A stretch of 64,000 nucleotides of DNA, from positions 385,059,865-385,123,864 of the forward strand of contig OY856186.1 in assembly GCA_963693315.1 (NCBI GenBank). Direction: 5' to 3'. Shown here piece by piece: positions 32,966 through 42,848 of this stretch. The notes beneath the pieces were generated by a model. That model saw only the letters and a program-made list of their open reading frames with translations, ran no database searches and had not been told where the DNA came from. This DNA is from Diogma glabrata. Its lineage: Eukaryota; Arthropoda; Insecta; Diptera; Cylindrotomidae. Within the stretch, counting starts at the first letter, position 1; each line of letters starts with the position of its first letter. A program made the translations under genes and the position numbers.

Positions 32966-33927
32966 AAAGTTCAAAGAAGAATGCTGAAGAAATTTTAGAA
33001 GTGGAGTCCAGTAACAGCCAGGAAACGCTTCTTTGGTTAGCCCATAACAGAGAACCGTGGGCTGAAGTAGAAAAGAAGTGGACATCTCTATTAAATAAAC
33101 GTCAAAAAGATATTGAATCAGATCATTCAGAAATTCAGAATAGGGGGCCTTTATTAAAGCAAAGTACTGCTTATAGATTGGTAATACCAGTGGATAATCC
33201 GTTTTTCTTCTAATTATTTTTGTATTTTTTTATTCATAGATCGACATTGACTACAAACTATTGTTTCCGGGCAACCAATCACAGCTATTTGAGAAATGGC
33301 CGTCGTTTATATCTCATATTCTTCCTTATATAAAAAAAAATATTAAAGATCGGCCCTCAATTTGTCAACTTAACGAGATAGACGAGACTATAGAAGAAAA
33401 TAGTCTCAGCTGTATTATTTTTTTGTTGATGCACGCCATTTTAAAACAAACAATTGTAACATAATGACGAAACAACAAAAAAAACAAGTGGAGGCCCACA
33501 ATTGTTGATGCTCAACAATCAACGTGTTACATTGTATAACACTCAATGATTTGGACAGAAAACTCGAAAAATTGAAAGAAAGGTATTTAAAAAGGGCGTT
33601 ACCTTACAACCAGTAATTTTAGTATTTGGGGAAGATTTAAAAACTTTGAAAAGTTTTTATACATATTATAATGGAATTACTTACAAATTTCTAACTTTTC
33701 TTAAATGCCTTGATATAACGTTTAAACTAATTCACGTCTTAAATTTTGAATATTCTTTTGAGGGAAGGATTATTTATAGTTTTGTAGGACATAGTTTTTT
33801 TAATTTTAGATTAAATTCTAATCCTAATTTGAACAAACTAGTAGAGTATCTACATTTTAAAATGTTTTATTGTATTTTATGTCAGGAAATATTTTCGTCT
33901 TTTCGTCTTCGAAAATGTTTGAGTTGA
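32966..33927 (+). pseudogene. Passenger gene of unknown function, spliced and decayed
   Basis: Exon 32966-33180 is open and ends at a GT donor. A 59-bp phase-0 intron follows (33181-33239, GT...TAG), and the next exon runs from IDIDYKLLFPGNQ to a stop at 33464. Related coding sequence then continues in other frames: a short block with WRPTIVDAQQS near 33485-33540, and a longer block from about 33567 to 33927 with LQPVILVFGED, TFLKCLDITFKLIHVLNFEY and SFVGHSFFNF. So at least two frameshifts or stops interrupt it, and no in-frame start Met is evident. The pattern (QP-hydrophobic-G, then CLD...FK..HVLN.EY) resembles an uncharacterised protein family that I recall being repeated in arthropod genomes. 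I cannot name a function. There is no DDE transposase signature. Confidence 0.6.
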
Positions 33928-34939
33928 AAAAATCAAAACTAATTGTTTTAATTTTAGAAAACTTAATATACTTAAGCTTAAAAATTAAAATTATTGATTA
34001 AAATTGAAGTTATTTTAGGCTATAAACAATAAACAACAATGTATAAACCAAAATAAATAAATTGTTTTTATTATTTCTATCAATTTTAAACAGTTTATTA
34101 TTTTATTTAATTACATTTTTATCAGTAGCCCAATGATGGGCCACATTGAATTCATCTACATTGCAAAACGATCTAGTTTTACAAGCTTAACTGATCTTTT
34201 TTGCTTCACGGAAATGCAAAAAACATAATGCAATTAGAAAAAATCCAGCGGTTTGAGAACATCTCAACCGCTTAATACTGTAACTGTGCTGCAATGAATT
34301 GAAAACTTTTAATCATAAAATAAAATATTAAAAAAAAAAAGATAATAATATAAAGTAAAATACGAATTCTTAACTAAGTGAGAAATTGCATTTTGGGGTG
34401 AATTAAACGTTACTTATCATTTCATCGTTTCACAGGATAATTCAGATGTTCAGGTCTGCTATAAAGTTTTTCCATATCTTTAGCTTTTAAAGCAATTTGG
34501 GGTATTATTAAGGCTACTAGGCTCTCTTATTGTTTATATAAGATGTACCTATTGAAATAATGTAAGTTACTATTAAAAATCAATAGTGTTCATCCTATGA
34601 ATGTAATATTGCATCACATAGATATAATATGATTCCTCATTTCATTTTTATACTAAATTCCTATTAATTTTATTCTAATTTAACTTTTTAAATTAATGAG
34701 TGATATTATTGATTTAATGTGACACCGAGTTCTTTTTTTAAATGACTTGTCTTATATAATTAATAATGCATCCTATTGAAAATTAATGTTATGGAACATT
34801 AATTTAAAATGAAGTCACTTTTGATACAATAGTAGTAGAGTACTATTAAAATAACAATAATGAAATTTTTAAAATAACAGGACATACCACATTGACTAAT
34901 TTTAATAGTAAAAACCTATTAAAAAACTATTGATTTTAA
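33928..34939. other. Non-coding right part of the DNA transposon
   Basis: AT-rich, with no supported gene. The last 400 bp repeat short CTATTAA/TTAATAG motifs also seen near the left end, as expected of subterminal transposase-binding regions. Confidence 0.5.
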
Positions 34940-34957
34940 AGGATTTTTTTCTGAGTG
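34940..34957 (-). repeat. Right terminal inverted repeat
   Basis: Reads AGGATTTTTTTCTGAGTG on the plus strand, complementary to the left end. Confidence 0.85.
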
Positions 34958-34959
34958 TA

Positions 34960-36159
34960 ACATTCTGCTTTTATTTTTAAAATATGTGGCTGCCACGACA
35001 ATCTTTTATCAAAGGTTAATCCCAAAATTTTAATCTCATTGACCACTTTGAAGTTTTGACCATTAATACGAAGCGCTGGTATTTGATAAAACTTAGTTTT
35101 TTCGAAAACAATTACTGCTGACTTAGAATTTGAAAAAGTTATTCCATTGGCGTTGCCGAAGCTCTGTAGTTGTTCTATAGTTTTTTGCATTAGTTCAGTG
35201 CTTGTTTGAATATTTTTTCCAGATAAACCTATGGTTAAATCATCAGCATACATAGTACCTACTACAGGTTTCTGAATAAATTTAAATATTTCGTTTATTG
35301 TTATTACAAATAGTTTAACACTAATAGGTGACCCTTGTGGCACTCCGTTTTCAATAGGATATATTTCTGATAGATGGCCATTAATTCCAACTCTAATTCT
35401 TCTGTTTGACAGAATGTTTTTGATAAAGTGCATTGTTTGGCCGTTGATTCCTATATTTTTGAGAGCTATCAATATCCTATGTTTCCATAGCATATTATAA
35501 CACTTTTCAATATCTAAGCACACAGTTAGAAAGTGCATTTTATATCTAAAAGCTTCAGTAATTGCATTTTCTAAAAACATTAAGCAATCAGTTGTAGATA
35601 AGTCACGTCTGAAACCATTTTGGTTAGCGCCAATTAAATTGTTAACTTCAAGGTACCAGTCAAGTCGTTTGCAAACTATTCGTTCTAAAAGTTTACATAA
35701 GCAGCTTGTAAGAGCAATTGGTCTGTATCCTGATGTTCGTGCCTGCTCTTTATTTGGTTTAGGTATAGGTATAACTGTAGCTTCTTGCCATTCAACTGGA
35801 AAGACATTGTTATTCCATATAAAGTTGTACATACTTCTTAAATATTCCAAAGCGTTTTCAGGTAACTGTTTCAAAAACTCATATGGAATACCATCAGGTC
35901 CTGCACTAGTGCTTTTTGCAGTATGAAGAAGGTTTTTAATTTCATCTAAACTAATTTCCATATTCATAGGATCCGAATTTTGAAAAGGGTCTTCATCTAT
36001 AATAGTTTCCTTTTCTTTGTTTTCTTTGATAATTAAAAATTCTTCTGTATAGTTTTCATTGCAAGAATCTTTTGCGAATTGGAAAGCAAAAGTATCGGCA
36101 ATATCTTTGGAATTTTCTGAATACTTATTATTGTTATCAAATATATATTTGATAAACAT
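34960..36159 (-). pseudogene. LINE ORF2, reverse transcriptase core
   Basis: About 400 codons of a non-LTR RT. It shows STSAGPDGIPYEFLK, the SGYRPIALTSCLCKLLERI motif, NQNGFRRDLSTTDCL, the VCLDIEKCYNMLW palm motif with the first catalytic Asp, NGVPQGSPIS, and the catalytic MYADDLTIGL near 35250. All RT motifs are intact. The open frame runs to 34936, but its last eight or so codons belong to the DNA transposon. The apparent start MFIKYIF lies at the junction with the Penelope-like insertion, so it is not a natural start. Confidence 0.9.
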
Positions 36160-36303
36160 TTTAAAAAAATTTTAAGTTGGTTAATTAACTTAAAATAATG
36201 ATGGTTTGGTTTCCAGTTGTTTAAATTGATTTAAAATAATTTATTTAAAATAAATTTAATAATTTTTTGCTTTAACAACTTTTTTATATAATATTTTGTT
36301 ACA

Positions 36304-36331
36304 TGTTTCAACCATAAATGGTCATTCTCAA
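36304..36331 (-). ncRNA. Hammerhead-like motif, inverted copy
   Basis: Same motif as at 37779-37806, on the minus strand in the inverted terminal copy. Confidence 0.4.
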
Positions 36332-36525
36332 ACATTTGAAAATATTATGAATCAAATAAAAACATTTTTCATTCAACAAAATTTTTTTGTTTGATAAAAA
36401 GCATACTACAGAAAATTTTAATTGAAATAACTTGAATAAAAATTATTTTTTATAAACAAATTTTAGAAGCTTGCTATTTTAATTTTATGAATGAAATATG
36501 ATTTTTAACAGAAATTTTAATTGAA

Positions 36526-36798
36526 TTATTCCAAGACAGAATTGTATAAAATATTTGAATTAAAAGAAAGTTTGTCATTTAAAATTAAATTTGGTTGTGT
36601 TTTGAACCCTTTGTAAATTTCAAATTCTTCAAGAGAGTCCATTAAAACACCTTGATTACATAAATGTAAAGCCTTCAAATTTTGTTCAAAACTGGTATAG
36701 TTATGATTGTTATCTATTAAATGGTTTGCAAAAATAGACTTTAGATTTTGTTTATTTTTCTTCATTGGAAGATGCTCTTTGAATTTAACAATTTTTTT
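36526..36798 (-). pseudogene. Inverted fragment of Penelope-like ORF C-terminus
   Basis: Encodes the same last 80 or so residues (from FKEHLPMKKNKQN to the stop) as the plus-strand ORF at 36798-37586. It is part of the inverted terminal copy and cannot act alone. Confidence 0.85.
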
Positions 36799-37586
36799 TG
36801 GATTTAACAATTTTGAAAAACAATAATAATTTTGAATATAAAATTTACCGGAAACCTACAACTTCTAGCATTACTATAAATAAAACATCACATCACCCAC
36901 ATTCACAAAAAACAGCAACATTTAACTCACTAATTCATCGCATGCTAAATATTCCAATGAATATTCTAAATTTTCAAGAAGAACTAAACACTATAAAATT
37001 TATTGCTTTAGATAATGGATATGACTCTAAATTTATTGATAAATTACTTTCAAGGAAAATAAACAAATTAAATAATCCAAATATTAACAATGAGAATAAT
37101 ATAAAATATGTATCAATGGAATACACAAACATCTTACCAAATATTTTACGAAACCATTTTAAAAAATATAAATATAAAATATCCTTCCGCACAAACAATA
37201 ATTTATATAAAATGTTTAAACCAAAATTAAATGTTAAATTAGAATCTTGTTCAGGAGTATATAAAATTAAATGTGATTCATGTGGAAAGTTTTACATCGG
37301 GAAAACCGGCAGATGTTTCAAAGATAGATTCAAAGAGCATCTTCCAATGAAGAAAAATAAACAAAATCTAAAGTCTATTTTTGCAAACCATTTAATAGAT
37401 AACAATCATAATTATACCAGTTTTGAACAAAATTTGAAGGCTTTACATTTATGTAATCAAGGTGTTTTAATGGACTCTCTTGAAGAATTTGAAATTTACA
37501 AAGGGTTCAAAACACAACCAAATTTAATTTTAAATGACAAACTTTCTTTTAATTCAAATATTTTATACAATTCTGTCTTGGAATAA
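36798..37586 (+). pseudogene. Penelope-like RT C-terminus with GIY-YIG endonuclease
   Basis: A 262-codon frame. Residues 1-90 (MDLTILKNN..., IYRKPTTSSITINKTSHHP) match the thumb/linker region of Penelope-type reverse transcriptases. Residues about 153-180 contain the GIY-YIG nuclease landmarks: GVYKIKC, a CDSCGKFYIGKTGR block with the second tyrosine and catalytic-type Arg, and FKDRFKEH. In full-length elements the RT precedes this nuclease, which nicks target DNA for priming. Here the RT palm is missing, and the first Met only reflects the truncation point. No internal stop is present. Confidence 0.87.
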
Positions 37587-37778
37587 TTCAATTAAAATTT
37601 CTGTTAAAAATCATATTTCATTCATAAAATTAAAATAGCAAGCTTCTAAAATTTGTTTATAAAAAATAATTTTTATTCAAGTTATTTCAATTAAAATTTT
37701 CTGTAGTATGCTTTTTATCAAACAAAAATTTTGTTGAATGAAAAATGTTTTTATTTGATTCATAATATTTTCAAATGT

Positions 37779-37806
37779 TTGAGAATGACCATTTATGGTT
37801 GAAACA
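37779..37806 (+). ncRNA. Hammerhead-ribozyme-like motif in Penelope terminal repeat
   Basis: The plus strand reads TGAGAATGACCATTTATGG followed by TTGAAAC. GACCAT/ATGGTT can pair as stem II, with GAAAC directly after it as in hammerhead cores. The upstream core (normally CTGANGA) is degenerate here. Penelope-like elements are known to carry hammerhead ribozymes in their terminal repeats, which is why I flag it. Activity is doubtful. Confidence 0.4.
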
Positions 37807-37877
37807 TGTAACAAAATATTATATATAAAAAAGTTGTTAAAGCAAAAAATTATTAAATTTATTTTAAATAAATTATT

Positions 37878-38645
37878 TTAAATATATTTGATGCTTGAAC
37901 TCCTCCTTTTTCCACTGATTATATTAATTTTATTCCAAATTTCTTGTGATGGTGTTGTACAGTTTAATTGTGACAGGTAGTCTGTCCAAGATTTTCTTTG
38001 ATTAACTTTGAGTGTTCTTCGGAAGATTGCTTTTGCCTTTTGAAATTCAACTTTTAATGGGGTCGTTTTATGCCGCTTATAAACATTTTTTGCATTTTTC
38101 ATTTTCTTTAATGCTTGCTCATATTCTTCGTTCCACCAAGGGACATTTTTAGCTTGGTAAGTACTGGTGGTTCTCGGGATGGACTTCTCAGCACCCTGCA
38201 GTATAATTTGGTTAAAATTTTCTACCATCAAATTAATGTCCCCTGAAGTGTTGAGATTTGGCGATCGATTGAGACTGTCTATAGCATTTTGTATACTAGT
38301 TTGATAGAGTGGCCAGTTAGCCTTTTTGAATTGCCATCTTGGTCTAAAAATGGGGGTCGTTGTTTCTTTTTCGATTATGGTTGTAAAAGAAGGATAATGA
38401 TCACTATCATACAGTTTATCTAGACCTCTGTAGTTAACTTTTACAGCTAATGAGGATGAACACAGAGCGAGATCGATAACACTTGTAGATGGATTACTGC
38501 AGTTAAAATGAGTTGCACTTCCATCATTTAAAACAGCTAAATTAAATTTTTCCATTATTCGTTGAATCATTTTGCCCCTTTGATCAGAATTTTTAGATCC
38601 CCAAATAGTATTGTGCGCGTTAAAATCTCCAAGAACGATATACGG
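37878..38645 (-). pseudogene. LINE ORF2, C-terminal endonuclease and linker
   Basis: This continues the endonuclease after the MITE at 38651-38809. It shows IVLGDFNAHNTIWGS (the GDFN metal-site motif, at about 38580-38630), LNDGSATHF, SVIDLALCS, and the catalytic DSDHYPSFTTI. The linker toward the RT follows. The frame stops at 37878, within the junction with the Penelope-like insertion. Confidence 0.87.
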
Positions 38646-38650
38646 CTCTG

Positions 38651-38809
38651 GGTGGTTATTTTGTAGCGTTATCTCACTAGGTGAGATAAATAGTGAGATA
38701 AAAAAATTATGTTTAAATGATTTCTTTTATCTAATATAATCGATCAGAGACAAATATTTTATCTCACTTTTTATCTCACCTAGTGAGATAACACTACAAA
38801 ATAACCACC
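38651..38809. mobile_element. 159-bp MITE inserted in LINE ORF2
   Basis: The inverted ends GGTGGTTATTTTGTAG and the inner arms TTATCTCACTAGGTGAGATA make a near-palindrome. CTG at 38648-38650 and 38810-38812 looks like a 3-bp target duplication; removing the insert and one CTG leaves the LINE frame continuous. It has no coding capacity. The GTGAGATAA motif recurs four times inside. Confidence 0.8.
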
Positions 38810-38813
38810 CTGG

Positions 38814-39236
38814 TAATTGTTGAAGAATGTTTTCTATTTCTAGTTGATCTAGCTGTAAACTATTTGGAAGATAAATATTGCAAATACATACTGGCTTACT
38901 ATCTATTATTATTTGTACAGCTATAACTTCCAAAGAGCTATTTATAGTAAAACTACTGCTTAAAAGATGTTTCTCAACATATGTAGCAACTCCTCCATAC
39001 GCTATATCTGCAGAGGTTCTATTCTTATAGTAACAGTTAAAGTTCTTGAGATTTTTATGATAACTGTCTTTAAAATTTGTTTCCTGTAAGCATAGAATAT
39101 TAGGCTTATAATCATCTAAAAGTTTTGATAATATTAGTGATCTTGCAACAAGACCATTAACATTCCATTGCAAAATTTTTTTACTCATACTTAAACTTTT
39201 AAAAAAGGCATTAGACATTTCGGTTAACATACTCAT
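38814..39236 (-). pseudogene. LINE ORF2, N-terminal endonuclease
   Basis: ORF2 starts at or near 39236 (MSMLTEMSNAF...), followed by the APE-endonuclease opening KILQWNVNGL (about residue 20), ILCLQETNFK (catalytic Glu near residue 53) and VCICNIYLPNS. The downstream part is displaced by the MITE; the open frame runs on to 38727 inside the MITE. It starts about 50 bp after the ORF1 stop. Confidence 0.87.
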
Positions 39237-39285
39237 GATTGCGATACACTACTATCTTCTGCATCCTCAGAAGATTCCAGATAGT

Positions 39286-40413
39286 CTAGTTCCAGATAGT
39301 CGTTTCACCCCCTTTTAACTTATTCATAATTCTGGTAAACCGATTTTTAATGTTTCTTTCAGTTAATAGTGGGTATAATCTATGCATAAAATCAATTAAA
39401 CCTTCTACGTCTTCTGTATAATTTAATGCAATTTCTTTTATTCTAGCTGTTCCTTTACAGTTTTCTATAAAGGATTTAAAGGCTAAATATGGCAAGATAC
39501 CGTTTTCTTCATCTATCATATTTCTGACTGGTGCTAATAGAAAATCCATAGAATGCTCTTTAGTTTTCGGTTTTTTATTAGTTTTAGTTCTTGCAATCTG
39601 TGAACTAACTGGTTGTTTAAAATCTTCTAAAGCCTCCAATGTTTCCACCTCTCTCTTACTCGACCCCCTTCCTGTCTTATTTTTATCTTCTATTTCTTGT
39701 ATGCTTTGGACGACTTCAGCTGAGCTAATAATTGGTTGATCCTTTTCAACAATCTGGCAGTTTTTTGCAATATGACCTTCCTCTTTGCACAAGAAACATC
39801 TGATCACTTCAGTTGTACTAAAAATTGTAAAGTTATCACCTTCGTAGCACAGTTTAATAACTCCAGGAATTTTTGATATATCTTCAGGATGAACATAACA
39901 TTGTCTTCTATAGCTCAAAACATGTTTATAACTTTCCTCTTTAATGCTTGCTTTGATAAAGGTAATGGATGAACTTGTTCGTACATTACTATCCTCTAGA
40001 AACTTTTCTATTACTGTATGAGGTATAATTGGAGATACATTAGAGAAGATAATTCTAGCATGTTTCAAAGCAAGCGCATTAATACTAATTTTGACATCTT
40101 TAATAGTAATGCTTTTGTATTTGTCTAAAAAGATATCCGTTAGAAATTTACTTTTTAAAAATATACCGATACGGTTATTTGATATCCTTGATGCAAATAA
40201 AATATTGATAGGTTTAACTATATTACCGATTGCTGTGATATATTCACTTAATGAAATACCTGATACACCATCTAGAACTATTCCCTGGTCCTTCTTAGGA
40301 AAACTATCTTTTTGAAGAATTTCAGCATAGCTTATATTTGGCAGGCTTCTGTAGTCAGAAGTTAAATCTGCATTCATCTCGTTCTCTCCCATCCCTTTCA
40401 GGAATGGATACAC
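39286..40413 (-). CDS. LINE ORF1, Gag-like nucleic-acid-binding protein
   Basis: A 375-codon ORF in the position of a LINE ORF1, directly upstream of ORF2. Residues about 60-190 probably form RRM-like folds usual in such proteins (inferred from position; not checked). A single retroviral-type zinc knuckle is present at about residues 209-222 (CFLCKEEGHIAKNC). The C-terminus is basic and then predicted helical. Such proteins coat the LINE RNA. The frame is intact, so this ORF could still be made, but the partner ORF2 is interrupted three times. The start MYPFLKGMGENEM could also be the internal Met at residue 8 or 13. Confidence 0.8.
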   Translation of the reverse strand: MYPFLKGMGENEMNADLTSDYRSLPNISYAEILQKDSFPKKDQGIVLDGVSGISLSEYITAIGNIVKPINILFASRISNNRIGIFLKSKFLTDIFLDKYKSITIKDVKISINALALKHARIIFSNVSPIIPHTVIEKFLEDSNVRTSSSITFIKASIKEESYKHVLSYRRQCYVHPEDISKIPGVIKLCYEGDNFTIFSTTEVIRCFLCKEEGHIAKNCQIVEKDQPIISSAEVVQSIQEIEDKNKTGRGSSKREVETLEALEDFKQPVSSQIARTKTNKKPKTKEHSMDFLLAPVRNMIDEENGILPYLAFKSFIENCKGTARIKEIALNYTEDVEGLIDFMHRLYPLLTERNIKNRFTRIMNKLKGGETTIWN

Positions 40414-40440
40414 AGATTCGTGTATCCAATATCTTATCCA

Positions 40441-41775
40441 ACAATTGATTTACTTATCGTAAATGTTATGTATTTTATCCCGTTTTATATTAAAATTAAA
40501 CAAGCAAAACGGTAGTCAATTATAAATTATGAAAAAGAATAATACGACCGGTTTGCACAATAGCTCAAACGAGAATGCTCGATAATTTGTTTTAATGAAA
40601 ACATGAAAACAAAATAATATTTTTAGGATCGACACTAATGAAAACTTAATTATAATAAATAAATATTAACAAAATAAATTGTTTATTAATGTAACATGCT
40701 TTATAGACAATTTTGATGATGATAATTTTCCTTTGATGTTGAATTTAAATTTGACATAATATTTTCAAAGCCTCAAAAATTATCTTTCCTTAACTTTTTA
40801 TAAATTACGTTGTTCGAAAATCTTACATCTTGATTCTAGATAAAATAATATTTATCGAGAACTTTTTATAAGTTCAAAAGCCTATCGAGAACTTTTTATA
40901 AGTTCAGGGTAGAGTTGTGCAAATTCTTAAAAAAAAAATTACGTAATTCTTTACGTACACATAGATTTAATTATGTTTTTGCCCTAGAATCAATAAAAAG
41001 AATGCAAAGAATGTAAGGGATGTAAAGAATGTAGAAAATGCAAAAAATACCAAGAATGTAAAGAATGTAAAGAAAGTAAAGGATACAATGAAAATGTACT
41101 AATGTGTCTGATTAGCAGAAATCAGTTTATTTAATTAAAATATAAATATTAAATATTGAGAGATTTTAATTGTTGTGATTAATACCTCTATAAAATCACC
41201 AATCAAATCAACTATATATTGATATTTGGAATGTAATGTGAAACGTGGGACTTTTTCCGTTTGGAAAAGATGCCTAAGGCGTCTATATATCCAAGCAATT
41301 TATAAATTTTGAAAATGATAAACGGTTTTTCGCGGTCTTCACCAGGGAAAAATCTCTAATAACACTAATTTACTCTAACACTAACAAAATCCTGTCGAGT
41401 ATTTCTACTTAAATTTTAGCTAACAGGAAATGTAATAATTTAACACAAAAAAAGACGAACTATAATACAAAAATTATATAAATTAAAATAATACAAAAAC
41501 TGCTTACATTAATTGTATGTTGAATGTTGTCTGCCAATATCAGTCCTGTCCAAAAATTTCCTTTCCTGTTCCATGCAACCCATCTCTCAATATATCCGGC
41601 GTTACATAATTTCCAATTATAGTACATACATTTCCTTTTTAATTCTATATAAAATATCTATTTTATCCACTCGTTGCACTTTATGCCGGTCAAGAAATTT
41701 TGTTGCATATATAAATAACATCAACAAACTGTCAGCATGCACATATTATTTATTTCTAATCCATAGACGTAATTT
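40441..41775. other. AT-rich DNA with short microsatellite
   Basis: No gene found. Bases about 40998-41085 carry a degenerate 9-10 bp repeat (AAAGAATGT and variants). Bases about 40840-40910 hold a duplicated CGAGAACTTTTTATAAGTTC. Confidence 0.55.
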
Positions 41776-41779
41776 GCTT

Positions 41780-42090
41780 TGTTAGGAAATTGATTTGATT
41801 GTTGAAGGAAAATCAGAATAAATTACTTTTTTTGTTCATGATTTATTTACAAAATAATAATTAATATAATTATACTTTTTAATTTCGATATATAAACGTG
41901 GATGAGCTCCTTCTCCTCCAACGTATCAAATCCAAAAGAAATTGATTATCTCTCCGCTTATTGATTTCCACGTTTTTATCTTTCTTCTTTTTCTCTCTCT
42001 CGTTTTGATCGATTCTCTCGAATCTATTTTATTGCAGTGTTATAGCATAACTACAACAACGTCTATGTTTATACAACATCTTATACAACA
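41780..42090 (-). repeat. Gypsy 3' LTR
   Basis: 311 bp, TGTTAGG...ACAACA on the plus strand, repeated at 48387-48697. Contains a CT-rich block (CTTTCTTCTTTTTCTCTCTC). Confidence 0.96.
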
Positions 42091-42105
42091 TCCCATCCCC
42101 CTTAA
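42091..42105 (-). promoter_or_regulatory. Gypsy polypurine tract
   Basis: On the minus strand AAGGGGGATGGGA directly precedes the 3' LTR start, where plus-strand synthesis is primed. Confidence 0.8.
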
Positions 42106-42848
42106 TGTGATTTTGCTTCATTAATCAAAATTACAATATATAGTTCTACTCTATTACAATTATTATGATATACAATTACAATTATTTATGAAAATTACAA
42201 TTATTTATGATTATATAACAATAAATAACATAACAATAATTATTGTTATTTATACTTCTTTAAATATTTTTTGCTTTTTAAATAAATTTAATAATTAACA
42301 ATTAATCAGTTCAATAATATTTCAGTTACAATAATGGCTTATTAATTTTGAGATAGATTTCAGAATATAAAAATAAATGGATATTTAGAAAAATTTCTTT
42401 CTCAGAATTATAGTATAAGTATTTATAAAATAAAAAAATTTCATTTATAATAATCTAATGTTATTATTATCTGAAAATGTCATTTTGACATTATTTTATT
42501 AAATATTTATTGAAAGAATATTACTTGAAAGGTCTAAAAAATTTTTAATTGATTTAATTCATATTATCCTTATAAGTAAATATTTACAATTTTATTTATT
42601 TTTTAAGTTTGATTATTTGGTTTCCTAAAAATATAAAGTATAATAGATTAAAAAAAATATTTTCAATGTTGTCAGAACCACACTTCCACTAAATAAAATA
42701 TAAATTATTATTTAAAAAAAAGGTAAATTTCTTTATGATATGAATTCATCCTCTTTGGATTGGAAATGTTTAAGTCTATTATTATGAATTGTTTTTAATG
42801 ATCTCCCGATTTTTATAAGCGTATTTTCGTTGGATATAATTTTCTCTA
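42106..42848 (-). other. Gypsy 3' untranslated region
   Basis: AT-rich, with no env or other ORF. Its first part (about 42720-42848) still encodes, in another frame, the displaced integrase C-terminus. Confidence 0.65.

Larger units (their letters stand above)
31724..34957 (+). mobile_element. DNA transposon with TA duplication and orphan passenger gene
   Basis: The termini are inverted: left CACTCAGAAAAATAAATCCT, right (complement) CACTCAGAAAAAAATCCT. The flanks are TA at 31722-31723 and 34958-34959. Removing the element and one TA restores a continuous LINE reading frame across the junction, which confirms the boundaries and the 2-bp duplication. Subterminal regions are rich in CTATTAA/TTAATAG motifs. 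No transposase was recognised. The only coding remnant is a spliced-looking gene at 32966-33927. TA duplication suggests Tc1/mariner-like or a related superfamily; the CACT ends also recall CACTA elements, so class is unresolved. Confidence 0.85.
36153..37880 (+). mobile_element. Penelope-like element, 5'-truncated, with inverted partial copy
   Basis: Inserted in the LINE with an 11-bp duplication ATATATTTGAT at both ends (about 36142-36152 and 37881-37891). The plus-strand half (36798-37880) has the end of a Penelope-type RT, a GIY-YIG endonuclease and a terminal repeat. The left half (about 36221-36790) is an inverted copy of the last roughly 550 bp. Severe 5' truncation with an inverted flanking terminal repeat is typical of Penelope-like elements. 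The two arms are almost identical, so insertion was recent relative to the LINE. Confidence 0.88.
30236..40440 (-). mobile_element. I-like LINE, interrupted by three later insertions
   Basis: In element order: ORF1 (40413-39286), ORF2 endonuclease (39236-38814, then 38645-37878), RT (36159-34960), RT end plus RNase H plus CCHC (31726-30320), then a 3' tail and an A-run. The RNase H domain together with an APE endonuclease points to the I-like group rather than Jockey or CR1. Insertions at 38651-38809, 36153-37880 and 31724-34957 each break ORF2 at points where the flanking coding sequence would join smoothly. The LINE is therefore older than all three. The 5' boundary is approximate. Confidence 0.85.

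Noticed and set aside
42106..42848. Possible env gene after gypsy pol
   Set aside because: Apart from the displaced integrase C-terminus there is no ORF; this element lacks env.
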